Source: Anaerolineae bacterium (GTDB lineage: Bacteria; Chloroflexota; Anaerolineae; B4-G1; SLSP01). Taken from it: a stretch of 34,433 nt of DNA. The notes below the pieces were generated by a model. The model made no database searches. It worked only from the letters and a program-made list of their open reading frames with translations, and was not told where the DNA came from. Positions 18,563 to 28,278 of this stretch are shown here, one piece after another; the stretch's first letter is position 1; the number at the start of each line of letters is the position of its first letter. The position numbers and the translations under genes were made by a program. The stretch lies in assembly GCA_016926915.1 (NCBI GenBank), contig JAFGNR010000232.1, positions 1 to 34,433 of the forward strand, written 5' to 3'.

Positions 18563-18580
18563 CACCGGCACAAACCGGTG
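18563..18580. promoter_or_regulatory. Small hairpin CACCGG-CACAAA-CCGGTG just upstream of an SD
   Basis: Perfect 6-bp inverted repeat ending a few nt before GCGAAAGGAG, the SD of the 18599 ORF. Confidence 0.3.
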
Positions 18581-18598
18581 GCGAAAGGAGCCCAGAGT

Positions 18599-18913
18599 AT
18601 GAAAGACAAAACGCAAGAACTATATGCAGAGAAGGCCAAGGCACAAATCCAAGAACTCGAAGCCCGAATCGAGTTATTGAAAGCAAAAGCAGAAACCGCC
18701 AAGGCCGATGCCAAGATCGAGTATCAGGAGCGAATCGCGGAGCTCCGGGACAAACGCGAAGAAATCAGTTCCAAATTACAGGAGTTGCGCGAGGCTAGTG
18801 CGAATGCCTGGCAGGAACTCAAGAGCGGCATTGAGCAGGCTCTGGACGATCTGTCGCGCGCCATCAACGACGCGTTTTCACAATTCCAGATCGAGTTCCC
18901 TGGGAACGAATAA
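18599..18913 (+). CDS. Coiled-coil protein
   Basis: Continuous heptad-like, Lys/Glu-rich sequence 'KTQELYAEKAKAQIQELEARIELLKAKAETAKADAKIEYQERIAELRDKREEISSKLQELR'; SD AAAGGAG. Confidence 0.85.
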   Translation: MKDKTQELYAEKAKAQIQELEARIELLKAKAETAKADAKIEYQERIAELRDKREEISSKLQELREASANAWQELKSGIEQALDDLSRAINDAFSQFQIEFPGNE

Positions 18914-18945
18914 CCCGGCGCATCTCGAACGAAAGGAGATATAGC

Positions 18946-19608
18946 ATGCAATTCAAGGAGAATGCCAACGTATACACAGTGGATGACAACAAAGTCGGTG
19001 AAGTGGAACGCGTCGTTTTAGACCCGCAGACCAAGGAAATCACACACCTGGTAGTCCGCAAAGGGTTTTTGCTCACAGAAGACAAAGTGGTCCCAATCGA
19101 CCTGGTAGATCAGGGCACCGAGGATCGAGTCATCCTCAAAAAGATAGGAGATCTGGAATCCCTACCGGATTTCGAGGAGTCTCAATACGTGCAAGCAACC
19201 CCGCTCTATTCGAGGTCCCCCTACAAAGGGGGCTACGCTCGGCCCTATATCTGGTATCCGTCTCCCGGCCTGACATGGTGGGCAGGCATCACTCCCTATC
19301 CCCTTTATCCGGTCCCGGGTTTTGTCAAAGAGACGTGGCAGAATATTCCAGAAGGCGCCGTGGGGCTGAAAGAAGGCGCGGATGTGATCGCCGCAGACGA
19401 CGAAAAAGTCGGGAATGTGGAGCGCGTATTCGCCAATCCCCAGCAAGAGCGGGCGACCCATCTTCTCATCTCCAAAGGTCTACTGCTGAAGAAGAAAAAA
19501 CTAATTCCCACCACGTGGATCACGCGGGTCAGCGAGGATGCAGTTCACCTGGTCGTCCATTCCGATTTCCTCGATAGATTACCGGAGTATGAAGGCGCGC
19601 CCCTGTAG
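18946..19608 (+). CDS. Tandem PRC-barrel domain protein
   Basis: Two homologous repeats: 'KENANVYTVDDNKVGEVERVVLDPQTKEITHLVVRKGFLLTEDKVVPIDLV' and 'KEGADVIAADDEKVGNVERVFANPQQERATHLLISKGLLLKKKKLIPTTWI', joined by a Pro/aromatic-rich linker. Confidence 0.92.
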   Translation: MQFKENANVYTVDDNKVGEVERVVLDPQTKEITHLVVRKGFLLTEDKVVPIDLVDQGTEDRVILKKIGDLESLPDFEESQYVQATPLYSRSPYKGGYARPYIWYPSPGLTWWAGITPYPLYPVPGFVKETWQNIPEGAVGLKEGADVIAADDEKVGNVERVFANPQQERATHLLISKGLLLKKKKLIPTTWITRVSEDAVHLVVHSDFLDRLPEYEGAPL

Positions 19609-19652
19609 CGGCGCCCGTCATCAAGGCCACAAGTACCGGCATAGGAGGCCCC

Positions 19653-19856
19653 ATGTCAATCGCGAAAGTTGTTGAGGTTTTAGCACAATCAGAAGAGAGT
19701 TGGGAAGCTGCAGCGCAAGCCGCGGTCGCACATGCTGCCAAAACGGTGCGCAATATCGAGCACATCTATATCGAGAACTTCCAGGCAGTAGTGGAAGATG
19801 AAAGGATCACCCAGTACCGGGTGAATGCCAAAATTACTTTCGTCGTCGAAGACTGA
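19653..19856 (+). CDS. Dodecin family flavin-binding protein
   Basis: 67 aa: 'SIAKVVEVLAQSEESWEAAAQAAVAHAAKTVRNIEHIYIENFQAVVEDERITQYRVNAKITFVVED' matches dodecin length and pattern. Confidence 0.95.
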   Translation: MSIAKVVEVLAQSEESWEAAAQAAVAHAAKTVRNIEHIYIENFQAVVEDERITQYRVNAKITFVVED

Positions 19857-19867
19857 CCCAGTTCTCG

Positions 19868-19946
19868 GCAGAGCAGGGTAAAGCGCAACGCTTCACGTCA
19901 AGATCATCAGTATCTCGATAAGAGGCTTGCGCCAAGCCCTGCTCTG
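19868..19946 (+). ncRNA. Candidate structured leader/intergenic RNA upstream of the P-ATPase
   Basis: Outer stem CAGAGCAGGG (19869-19878) / CCCTGCTCTG (19937-19946) enclosing two hairpins, AAGCG-CAA-CGCTT and GGCTT-GCGCC-AAGCC (the latter overlaps the outer stem by 2 nt). Confidence 0.35.
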
Positions 19947-20048
19947 TTCACGTGAGAATCGCCGCTTTGCCCAATGTCTACCCTTTTGACCGAAGGCCAA
20001 AAAGCGCCAGTTTCAGGAACACCCTGCGTGTGAAAGGTAAAGGCCCCG

Positions 20049-22061
20049 ATGAACAAACCTGCTACTCGAGACAATCACCCAACCAACGCGAAAGAAAACC
20101 ATGAACATCAGCATGCCCAAATGGTAGCCGATTTTCGCCGGCGCTTTTGGATTTCTATCACACTCACGGCGCCGATACTGCTGCTCTCCCCCTTGATCCG
20201 GGAATTTCTGGGGCTGGCGGACGCGTTGGCCTTCCCAGGAGACCGGTTAGCCCTCTTTATTCTCTCTACGGTCATTTTCTTTTATGGCGGTTGGCCCTTT
20301 CTCAAGGGCTTCTATGACGAGATCTCTTCCAAACAACCGGGGATGACGACGCTCATTGCCGTCGCCATCACCGTCGCCTATGGTTACAGTAGCCTCGTGG
20401 TATTGGGCCTTGGCGGCAAAGTCTTCTTCTGGGAACTGGCAACGCTTATCGATGTAATGCTGTTGGGGCACTGGATCGAGATGCGCTCCGTCATGGGGGC
20501 TTCACGCGCATTACAAAAGTTAGCCGCATTGTTGCCTTCAGAAGCCCATCTCCTGCGCTCCGATGGGACGCTAGAAGATGTACCTGTGACTACCCTGGAA
20601 GCTGGGGATAAGGTCGTCATCAAGCCGGGCGAGAAAGTTCCAGCAGATGGAGAGATTGTCAAAGGCGCCAGCGCGATCGATGAATCCATGCTCACTGGCG
20701 AGTCTACCCCGGTTCCCAAAGAGATCGGAGAGGAGGTCATCGGTGGATCGGTCAATGGGGAAGGCAGCCTCACCGTCGCCGTACAGAAAACAGGCGAGGA
20801 CTCCTATCTCTCCCAGGCGGTCGCCCTGGTACGTGAAGCACAGCAGAGCAAATCCCGCACGCAGAATCTGGCAGATCGCGCCGCCCTGTGGTTGACCATC
20901 ATCGCCCTCTCGGGAGGAGCCATCACGTTAGTCTTATGGCTGCTGGTGGGACAGCGTGATTTTGTCTTCGCTCTGGAGCGCAGCGTCACCGTGATGGTGA
21001 TCACGTGTCCACACGCGCTTGGATTGGCCATCCCGCTCGTAGTAGCCGTTTCGACCGCTATATCTGCCCGGCGGGGTCTACTTATTCGCAACCGTACCGC
21101 TTTCGAGCGCGCACGTAACATCGATGCTCTGCTATTCGACAAAACCGGCACGCTGACCAAAGGAGAATTCGGCGTCACCGACACCCTGGTGTTCGATAAC
21201 GCTCTGGATCCAGGAGTAGTGTTGGAAATGGCTGCGGCTGTCGAATCGCACTCGGAGCACCCCCTCGCGCAAGGCATCATGTCAGCCACAGAAGAGATCC
21301 CTGACGTCGCAGACTTTCAATCTATTCCCGGTAAGGGCGCACAGGGCAATGTCCGTGGTCAGGAGGTCAAAGTTGTGAGTCCCGGTTATCTGCGGGAGCA
21401 CAACCTTGGGGAGGAGGCAATGAATGATAAGCGCGTAAACTCACTGAGTGCAGAAGGTAAAACCGTGGTCTTTGTGCTGGTTGAGGATCAGCTCAAAGGC
21501 GCTATCGCCCTTGCCGACATCATCCGGCCAGAATCTGCGAAAGCCGTTGAACGTCTCAAAGCCCTGGGAGTACGTTGCATGATGCTAACCGGCGACAGCC
21601 AACAAGTGGCCGATTGGGTAGCGAATGCATTGGGACTCGATGAGGTCTTCGCCGAAATTCTGCCACACGAAAAAGCGGACAAGGTCAAGGAAATTCAATC
21701 CCGGGGGCTGGTCGTTGCGATGACAGGGGACGGCGTTAACGATGCCCCGGCCCTGGCGCAAGCTGACGTGGGCTTGGCGATCGGCGCGGGCACCGACGTC
21801 GCTGTCGAGACTGCCGATATCGTCCTGGTGCGCAGCAATCCACTGGATGCAGTGGAAATCTTCGCTCTTTCACGCGCTACGTACCGGAAGATGATCCAGA
21901 ACCTCGCCTGGGCCACGGGATACAACCTCGTCGCCATCCCCTTGGCAGCTGGCGCGCTCTACGGCGCCGGCATCGTGCTCAGCCCGGCGATGGGTGCGCT
22001 TTTGATGTCGCTCAGTACCGTGATTGTCGCCATCAATGCGCGGTTCCTCGATGTGGAGTGA
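20049..22061 (+). CDS. copB: Heavy-metal P1B-type ATPase, CPH (CopB-like) subclass
   Basis: 'TCPHALGLAIPL' transmembrane metal motif, 'DKTGTLTKGEF' phosphorylation motif, 'TGDGVNDAPALAQADVG'; His-containing N-terminus 'NHEHQHAQM'. Confidence 0.93.
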   Translation: MNKPATRDNHPTNAKENHEHQHAQMVADFRRRFWISITLTAPILLLSPLIREFLGLADALAFPGDRLALFILSTVIFFYGGWPFLKGFYDEISSKQPGMTTLIAVAITVAYGYSSLVVLGLGGKVFFWELATLIDVMLLGHWIEMRSVMGASRALQKLAALLPSEAHLLRSDGTLEDVPVTTLEAGDKVVIKPGEKVPADGEIVKGASAIDESMLTGESTPVPKEIGEEVIGGSVNGEGSLTVAVQKTGEDSYLSQAVALVREAQQSKSRTQNLADRAALWLTIIALSGGAITLVLWLLVGQRDFVFALERSVTVMVITCPHALGLAIPLVVAVSTAISARRGLLIRNRTAFERARNIDALLFDKTGTLTKGEFGVTDTLVFDNALDPGVVLEMAAAVESHSEHPLAQGIMSATEEIPDVADFQSIPGKGAQGNVRGQEVKVVSPGYLREHNLGEEAMNDKRVNSLSAEGKTVVFVLVEDQLKGAIALADIIRPESAKAVERLKALGVRCMMLTGDSQQVADWVANALGLDEVFAEILPHEKADKVKEIQSRGLVVAMTGDGVNDAPALAQADVGLAIGAGTDVAVETADIVLVRSNPLDAVEIFALSRATYRKMIQNLAWATGYNLVAIPLAAGALYGAGIVLSPAMGALLMSLSTVIVAINARFLDVE

Positions 22062-22082
22062 GACACTGCACTTCACGCCCCC

Positions 22083-23057
22083 CTAGAGCATCTCGACTGC
22101 GACCGAGGTAGCGTTTTCGACCTCAGGTAGAATACGGCGCCATGCCAGGATATTCGAGAGCGCCGACAACAAATGCCCATTGGATAACACAGCGATGAGC
22201 TCCGGGCCAATCTGCACCAACCGTTCCACCATGTGCTTGGGCCAGGGAACCTGGATGCCAATAGCCGTAGCCGACCACGTTTTGCCGCCATCCAGCGTTC
22301 GTTCGATACGCCCCTTTTCATCAACTGAGTCTGCCGGGCCAAAAATGATGTGGTTGATGTCTTGGGGATCCATCCAGGCCGCGCGACAATAACAATCGTA
22401 AAGCTGCTCCCACACCGCGCCGCCATCCATAGAGAAATAAAGTCCCCCTCCCGTTGAGGCTAACACCCTATCGGGGGACGACGAACGGACAAGTACGGAA
22501 TGGACATCGGGATGAATGAATCCCTCCGGTCGCGCGGCCCTTGGATCAGGAAGGCTGCCGATGACAGGCTGCCAGGTGGCGCCCTGGTCATCAGAGCGCA
22601 ACAAGCCGCCCTGCTCAACGGCGGCATAGACGCGATCCCCATGTGCAGCAAACCCCCGCACACATCCCGCTTCCGGCGAGTAGGGCAGATACCAGCTGTG
22701 CTCATCCCGTAGCTCGGCGACTTCCGGGCAGATGCGCCAGGTTTGAGCCTCGTCAGTGGTTACAAAAATAGCTGCCGGCTCGGTGCCAAGAAACGCCCGT
22801 CCCCCTATGTCAGGATGATACGCGAGCCACCGCGCATGTTGAATCGTCACTCCTTCACCCGCTGGACGCCAGCTCCGGCCGAGATCACCGGAGTGGAACA
22901 GGCCCTTGGTTGTACCCACGAGAATTTTACCATCTCGCACGCTGAGCGCCGTAACATGATGCGCCGCCAGAGCTTGTCCAGCAATGTACCAATGTTCAGC
23001 CTCTCTCCTGGCAGTCAACACGCCTTCTGTCGTTGCAATAAAAAACACCTCATTCAT
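22083..23057 (-). CDS. BNR/sialidase-like beta-propeller repeat protein
   Basis: Repeated 'GDLGRSWRPAGEG', 'TTDEAQTWRICPEV', 'SDDQGATWQPVIGSL', 'SMDGGAVWEQLYD', 'LDGGKTWSATAIG'. Confidence 0.88.
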   Translation of the reverse strand: MNEVFFIATTEGVLTARREAEHWYIAGQALAAHHVTALSVRDGKILVGTTKGLFHSGDLGRSWRPAGEGVTIQHARWLAYHPDIGGRAFLGTEPAAIFVTTDEAQTWRICPEVAELRDEHSWYLPYSPEAGCVRGFAAHGDRVYAAVEQGGLLRSDDQGATWQPVIGSLPDPRAARPEGFIHPDVHSVLVRSSSPDRVLASTGGGLYFSMDGGAVWEQLYDCYCRAAWMDPQDINHIIFGPADSVDEKGRIERTLDGGKTWSATAIGIQVPWPKHMVERLVQIGPELIAVLSNGHLLSALSNILAWRRILPEVENATSVAVEML

Positions 23058-23079
23058 CTAGAACCTCCTCTAAAGCTGA

Positions 23080-23180
23080 CCCTCCGCTTTCAGCCCGCAG
23101 CCGTCAGCAAGTTTGGCGTTGCCGGTCTCGGCGCCGAGCCGTTCTGGCACGGAGCACGGGTCGCGCCTTGCACCAAGTGA
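23080..23180. repeat. Dispersed intergenic repeat, copy B
   Basis: CCCTCCGCTTTCAGCCCGCAGCCGTCAGCAAGTTTGGCGTT..., related to copies at 3534-3574 and 34335-34433; contains perfect palindrome CTCGGCGCCGAG. Confidence 0.65.
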
Positions 23181-23279
23181 AATGCGCGCATTCCTCAGTC
23201 CCAAGATCGCGTTACCTCAAGTCGCACATTCCAGTTTCGTGATCGTGGGTGTGGCAGCCCACATGAAACACCTTCAAAC

Positions 23280-23486
23280 TTACTCCCTTGATTCTGGGCT
23301 TTCCTCGCTGCCCTGCTCGTACCAAGGACATTCGGCGTCAGCATCGAGAGCGCGAACGCAAATACACGCCTCATTTTCGGGATGACGGCAGATAATTGTG
23401 CGAGTCACGAAACCGCGACTGATCGACGTATACTCCTCACACTCTGCATGCGGACAAATCTCATAAACGACGATTCTTCTACTCAC
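23280..23486 (-). CDS. Small Cys-rich hypothetical protein
   Basis: GTG start behind SD AGGAGGTGTGATT: 'MSRRIVVYEICPHAECEEYTSISRGFVTRTIICRHPENEACICVRALDADAECPWYEQGSEESPESRE' (six Cys). Confidence 0.6.
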   Translation of the reverse strand: MSRRIVVYEICPHAECEEYTSISRGFVTRTIICRHPENEACICVRALDADAECPWYEQGSEESPESRE

Positions 23487-23557
23487 AATCACACCTCCTG
23501 ACTCGGAACACTTCTGACCCGCATCACGCCATACACACCCTTTGACCTCGGCATTCT

Positions 23558-24988
23558 TCATTTCTCAGGCAAAATATCGATGGGGACGCCCAAAAACGCT
23601 TCGGCAGCCTCCGAGATTGTTTCCGAAAGGGTCGGATGGGGGTGAACCGTCCACGCCAGATCCTGCGCAACGGCGCCCATCTCAATAGCCAGCGCCCCTT
23701 CAGCGATCAGGTTTTCCGCTCCTGGTCCCACGATACCGACGCCGAGAACCCGGGCGGTCTCGGCATCGAACACAATTTTGGTCAATCCACGATGCGTTCC
23801 GAATGTGCGGGCTCGCGAAGATGCGGACCAGGGGAAACGCCCGACCCGGATATCAAGACCCTGGGATCGAGCGTCTTCTTCAGTCAGACCACACCACGCG
23901 ATTTCCGGATCGGTATAGATGACGGCTGGAATACACCGGGCGTCGAACGCCGCTGGTTTTCCGGCAATAACCTCGGCCGCAATCTTACCCTCGTACATGG
24001 CCTTATGCGCCAAGAGAGCACCGCCAACCACATCGCCGGCGGCAAAAATATGGGGATCATCCGTGCGTTGTTGTTCGTCCACCTGCACGAAGCCCTTGTC
24101 ATCTACCCTGATGTTGGTGTTCTCCAACCCTATTTCGTTGGAATTAGGTTCAGTGCCCACAGCAACCAGCATCCGGTCGAACGTCTGCGCTTGCTTCTCT
24201 ATCTGGCCCTCAAATGTCACCCGGATACCATCCTCTTGTTCCTCCCAGGCAGCCAATGCTGTCTCCAGATGGATGGCTTTCAGAAGTTTCTTCAACTGCG
24301 TCGCCAGCGGTTTCACCAGCTCCGGATCCGCGGCATTGGGAAGCAGACGATCCAGCATCTCAACAAGCGTCACTTGACTACCGAGCAAGGCATAGCGCGA
24401 GGCAATCTCCACCCCATTGTACCCACCGCCAACCACCAGCAGCGTTTCAGGCACAGCGGACACCGGCAGCTGCACGGCCATACCCGGACTCATCACACGA
24501 CGTCCTTCTTCAAAAACCAACCCTGGCAGTGCAGAAGGATGTCCCCCCGTAGCCAGAATAGCGTGTTCGAACGCGACGTGAGCGACCTCGGCGCCCTGCA
24601 ACCGCAGCTGCGTCGAAGATTCAAAAACAGCGCGCGCCTGGACCACCTGTACATCGCGCTGTTTCGCCAGATAAGCAAGCCCGCGCGCCAGAGAGGATAT
24701 AATCCCCTCAATCCAACTTCGCATACCCTCCAGATCAACCTGCGGCTCTTGATAGTGGATGCCGCTCTCTTCAGCATCACGGGCAATCGCGATTAATGAC
24801 GTAGCGCGATGCAAGGCCTTGGAGGGAATACATCCCCGCAGTAGACAGACCCCGCCCAGCTGCGCTTCCGCATTGATCAAAGTGACCTCCAGGCCGAGAT
24901 CTGCCGCTCGGAAGGCAGCGGCATAACCGGCTGGTCCCCCACCGATGACAGCAACCTGAGTTTTCAACGTTTGTTCACCCATGACCAT
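23558..24988 (-). CDS. lpdA: Dihydrolipoyl dehydrogenase (E3)
   Basis: 'VAVIGGGPAGYAAAFRAADLGLEVTLINAEAQLGGVCLLRGCIPSKALH' with redox-active CxxxxC, 'IFAAGDVVGGALLAHKAMYEG', and C-terminal 'AWTVHPHPTLSETISEA'. Confidence 0.96.
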   Translation of the reverse strand: MVMGEQTLKTQVAVIGGGPAGYAAAFRAADLGLEVTLINAEAQLGGVCLLRGCIPSKALHRATSLIAIARDAEESGIHYQEPQVDLEGMRSWIEGIISSLARGLAYLAKQRDVQVVQARAVFESSTQLRLQGAEVAHVAFEHAILATGGHPSALPGLVFEEGRRVMSPGMAVQLPVSAVPETLLVVGGGYNGVEIASRYALLGSQVTLVEMLDRLLPNAADPELVKPLATQLKKLLKAIHLETALAAWEEQEDGIRVTFEGQIEKQAQTFDRMLVAVGTEPNSNEIGLENTNIRVDDKGFVQVDEQQRTDDPHIFAAGDVVGGALLAHKAMYEGKIAAEVIAGKPAAFDARCIPAVIYTDPEIAWCGLTEEDARSQGLDIRVGRFPWSASSRARTFGTHRGLTKIVFDAETARVLGVGIVGPGAENLIAEGALAIEMGAVAQDLAWTVHPHPTLSETISEAAEAFLGVPIDILPEK

Positions 24989-25019
24989 ATCTTAGCCTCC
25001 CTATCAGGCTCTTTCCACA

Positions 25020-26330
25020 TCAGGCAATATTCAGCAGTAATCTTTCCGGATCCTCTAACATCTCCACCAACGTTCTCATGAAACGCCCGGCATCCGCACC
25101 ATCCAACACGCGATGGTCAAAGGTAAGAATCAAGGGAAGCATGAACCGAGGTGCAATATCTAGATTCGGCCCGGTCTGATCGGGCACCTTTGGTGACGGG
25201 CGTACAACCGGTTGCCACCGGGCGCGCGCCATTCCGAGAATCGCCACCTCGGGAAAGTTGATGATGGGAGCAAAACTGGCGCCCCCCAGAACACCGACGT
25301 TGGTGATGGTGAACGTCCCGCCTTGCATCTCCTCCAATGTGGCCTCACCGGCCCGCGTGCGGGTTACGAGATCTTGAAGTTCGATAGCCAGCTCGCGAAT
25401 ACTTTTCCGCTCCACATCGCGGATCACAGGTACAATCAAGCCCCTATCCGTATCCACCGCCACACCGACGTGATAGTAGCGCTTAAGCACAATTTCCCCG
25501 GAGCCCGGATCGAAACTGGCATTGAAGCGAGGATATGCCTTGAGAGCTGTAACCAGCGCCTTCATCACAAAGATGGTCAAGGTCAAGCTTCCCCCTGCCT
25601 CCGCAATCTCAGCCTTGTGCTGGTTGCGCAGACGTTCCAGGTCGGTGATGTCTACCCGGTCCTGATGTGTGACGTGGGGAATCTGCGACCAGGAAAGTGT
25701 CATTTGCCTGGCAATTTCGCGGCGTACGGAGCGTACCGGCACACGCTCAACTTCCCCCCAAAGGGTGAAGTCAGGCAGCTCCGGCGCAGAGATCTCAAGA
25801 GGTCGCGCCGCCCGTTCTTTCCAGCCCTTTTGCGGTTTGCCTTTCTTGGGCTCAGTCTCCTGTTCCGCAAAGGCGCGTACATCCTCTGAGGTTACACGAC
25901 CGGATGGGCCACTGGCGGGCGCCTCTCGCAAGTCCACCCCCAGCTCTCGAGCCAGACGGCGAGTTGCCGGCGATGCAGGAACCGGGCGTCCTTTCGGTGG
26001 TTCCGGGGCCTTTTCTTGCGCTTGTGGTTCTTGTTGAGGCTCCGGCGGTTCCGCTTCTGGGGCCTCTTGCACCTTGGTCGCCGCGCCCTCTTCCTCGTCA
26101 TCGAACGTAATCAGCGTATCTCCAACGCTGACCCAATCACCGGACTCAACATTGATCGCCGTGACAGTCCCGCCATAGGGGGATGGAATGTCCACCACCG
26201 CTTTGTCGGTCTCGACTACGAGAATGTCGGCGTCCTCTGCGACCTCATCGCCCACGGAGACCAAGATCTCGCGAATCTCAGCTTCATGGATCCCTTCTCC
26301 CAGATCCGGGAGTTTGAATTCTCTAGACAT
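25020..26330 (-). CDS. pdhC: Dihydrolipoamide acyltransferase (PDH E2)
   Basis: N-terminal lipoyl domain 'ILVVETDKAVVDIPSPYGG', E3-binding domain 'VPASPATRRLARELGVDLREAPASGPSGRVTSEDV', catalytic end 'LILTFDHRVLDGADAGRFM'. Confidence 0.95.
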   Translation of the reverse strand: MSREFKLPDLGEGIHEAEIREILVSVGDEVAEDADILVVETDKAVVDIPSPYGGTVTAINVESGDWVSVGDTLITFDDEEEGAATKVQEAPEAEPPEPQQEPQAQEKAPEPPKGRPVPASPATRRLARELGVDLREAPASGPSGRVTSEDVRAFAEQETEPKKGKPQKGWKERAARPLEISAPELPDFTLWGEVERVPVRSVRREIARQMTLSWSQIPHVTHQDRVDITDLERLRNQHKAEIAEAGGSLTLTIFVMKALVTALKAYPRFNASFDPGSGEIVLKRYYHVGVAVDTDRGLIVPVIRDVERKSIRELAIELQDLVTRTRAGEATLEEMQGGTFTITNVGVLGGASFAPIINFPEVAILGMARARWQPVVRPSPKVPDQTGPNLDIAPRFMLPLILTFDHRVLDGADAGRFMRTLVEMLEDPERLLLNIA

Positions 26331-27269
26331 CTTCCTCTCCTTGCATTTTCGCGTATAAACGCTCCGTATCCTCGCGACGACAAAGCTCAGTGCCCGGCGT
26401 CATTACTGCAGCAGAACCGGCAGCCACGCCAAAGTAAGCCGCCTCCTGGAGGGACATCCCCCGGGCCAATGCCAACGTAATTCCGCCCACCATACTGTCA
26501 CCGGCGCCAATCTTGCTTTGGATGTTCACGGTAGGCGCACGAATGCGGCGCATCTCATCCGAGGTAGCGAACAGCGCCCCGGCAGCGCCCAGGGAAACCA
26601 CGACGACTTCGACCTTGCCGTGCTTCACCAGATCATGTACGACCGCCTCTTGCTGCCGCTCAGACTCGATTTCCTCACCGGCAAGATGTTTCAGTTCGCG
26701 CATGTTGGGCTTGAGCAGAAAGACGCCCGCCTCGACAGCCTGCCGCAGTGGTTCGCCATAGCTATCCAAGATGAAACGGCTCCCCAGCTCACGACAGAGA
26801 CGGGCCAGGCGTGCATAGCTGTCTTGGGGCGCGCCTGGGGTGAGGCTGCCACTGGCGACGAGATAAGCGGGCACCGGATCCAGATTGCGAAGCGTATCGA
26901 AAACACGTTCCAACTCGCTTTCTGCCAGTTCCGGACCGGGAACACTGAAACGATATTGCTGGCCGGAGGTCTTATCCAGCACCACGAAACTCTGCCGGGT
27001 GTTATCCGCTATCGGAATCGGGCATTGCGCTACCGACTCTTGCGCCAATAGATCATCGAGAAGCGCGCCAAACGGCCCGCCCCGAGTATAGACGGCTCGC
27101 GCCTGGCCTCCCAGCCGGTAGATGGCGCGGGCAACGTTGATCCCCCCACCTCCCGGCTCGTGCCGGGGCGTCTCGCAGCGCAGTTTTTTCTCAGGGACAA
27201 CGTGATCGATTTGGGTGCTGGTATCCAGCGCCGGGTTGAACGTGACGGTCGCAATCGCTGCATGCATCT
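26323..27269 (-). CDS. PfkB family sugar kinase (1-phosphofructokinase/6-phosphofructokinase II-like)
   Basis: 'AIATVTFNPALDTSTQIDHVVPEKKLRCETPRHEPGGGGINVARAIYRLGG' and 'KIGAGDSMVGGITLALARG' PfkB signatures; stop overlaps the pdhC start. Confidence 0.93.
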
Positions 27270-27280
27270 TTCTTTTTACC

Positions 27281-28267
27281 TTAGGACACAACATCCAGTG
27301 TCTCTCGCGCGACGCGCAGAATGCGTTGGGCATCCGGAAGATAGGCTTGCTCGTAAGCAAAAAGTGGGATGATAACATCATACCCAGTCACACGCCGAAT
27401 CGGCGCCTCCAGATACCAGAATGACTTCTCAATCAGTCGCGCCATCACCTCGGCTGCCGGGCCGAAACTACGCGGCGCTTCATTGACAATCACGACCCGC
27501 CCGGTTTTGCGCACAGAATTTACACAGGTTTCTTCATCCAGGGGTGAAATGCTTAGCAGATCGATCACGTCCGCCTGAATACCATCTTCTTCGGCTAGCC
27601 GGTCGGCCGCGGTCAGAGTAGGCTGCATCATTGCACCGTAAGAGATCAACGTCAAATCGTTCCCCTCGCGGACCACCTGCGCGCTGCCTATGGGCAACGC
27701 CTCCTCCTCATCTGGCACTTCCTCACGAAAAGCACGGTAGATGGATTTCGGTTCGAAGAACACGACGGGATCCGGATCGCGCATCGCGCTAACCAACAAA
27801 GCGCGGGCATTGCGTGGACTTGAAGGGATGACCATCTTGAGACCTGGGGTATGGGCGTAGTAGCTCTCGCGGCTTTCCGAGTGATGCTCCAGGGCGCGGA
27901 CGCCCCCACCATAAGGTGTACGCAACACCAAGGGAACATGGTAAGCCCCTCGAGAACGCCAGCGCATGCGCGCGGCATGAGACTCTAGTTGGTGGAAGGC
28001 CAGATATGAAAAGCCGGAGAACTGAATCTCACACACAGGTTTGAGGCCATGAATAGCCATCCCAACGGCGGTCCCAATTATCGCGGACTCTGCCAATGGG
28101 GTATCGATCACACGCAATTCGCCGTACTTCTCCAACAGACCCTCGGTAACCCGGAAGACGCCGCCATCAACGGCTACGTCCTCTCCCAGCACCAGAATGG
28201 CGTCGTCCTTTTCCATCTCCTGGTGCAGAGCCAGATTGAGGGCTTGCACCATTGTCATCTTTGCCAT
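27281..28267 (-). CDS. pdhB: Pyruvate dehydrogenase E1 component beta subunit
   Basis: 'MVQALNLALHQEMEKDDAILVLGEDVAVDGGVFRVTEGL', 'PLAESAIIGTAVGMAIHGLKPVCEIQFSGF', 'VPLVLRTPYGGGVRALEHHSES'. Confidence 0.96.
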   Translation of the reverse strand: MAKMTMVQALNLALHQEMEKDDAILVLGEDVAVDGGVFRVTEGLLEKYGELRVIDTPLAESAIIGTAVGMAIHGLKPVCEIQFSGFSYLAFHQLESHAARMRWRSRGAYHVPLVLRTPYGGGVRALEHHSESRESYYAHTPGLKMVIPSSPRNARALLVSAMRDPDPVVFFEPKSIYRAFREEVPDEEEALPIGSAQVVREGNDLTLISYGAMMQPTLTAADRLAEEDGIQADVIDLLSISPLDEETCVNSVRKTGRVVIVNEAPRSFGPAAEVMARLIEKSFWYLEAPIRRVTGYDVIIPLFAYEQAYLPDAQRILRVARETLDVVS

Positions 28268-28278
28268 GGCTTATCTCC

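Noticed and set aside
23636-24796. 386-aa + strand ORF opposite lpdA
   Set aside because: Antisense shadow of a clear dihydrolipoyl dehydrogenase; no recognisable domain and no SD context.
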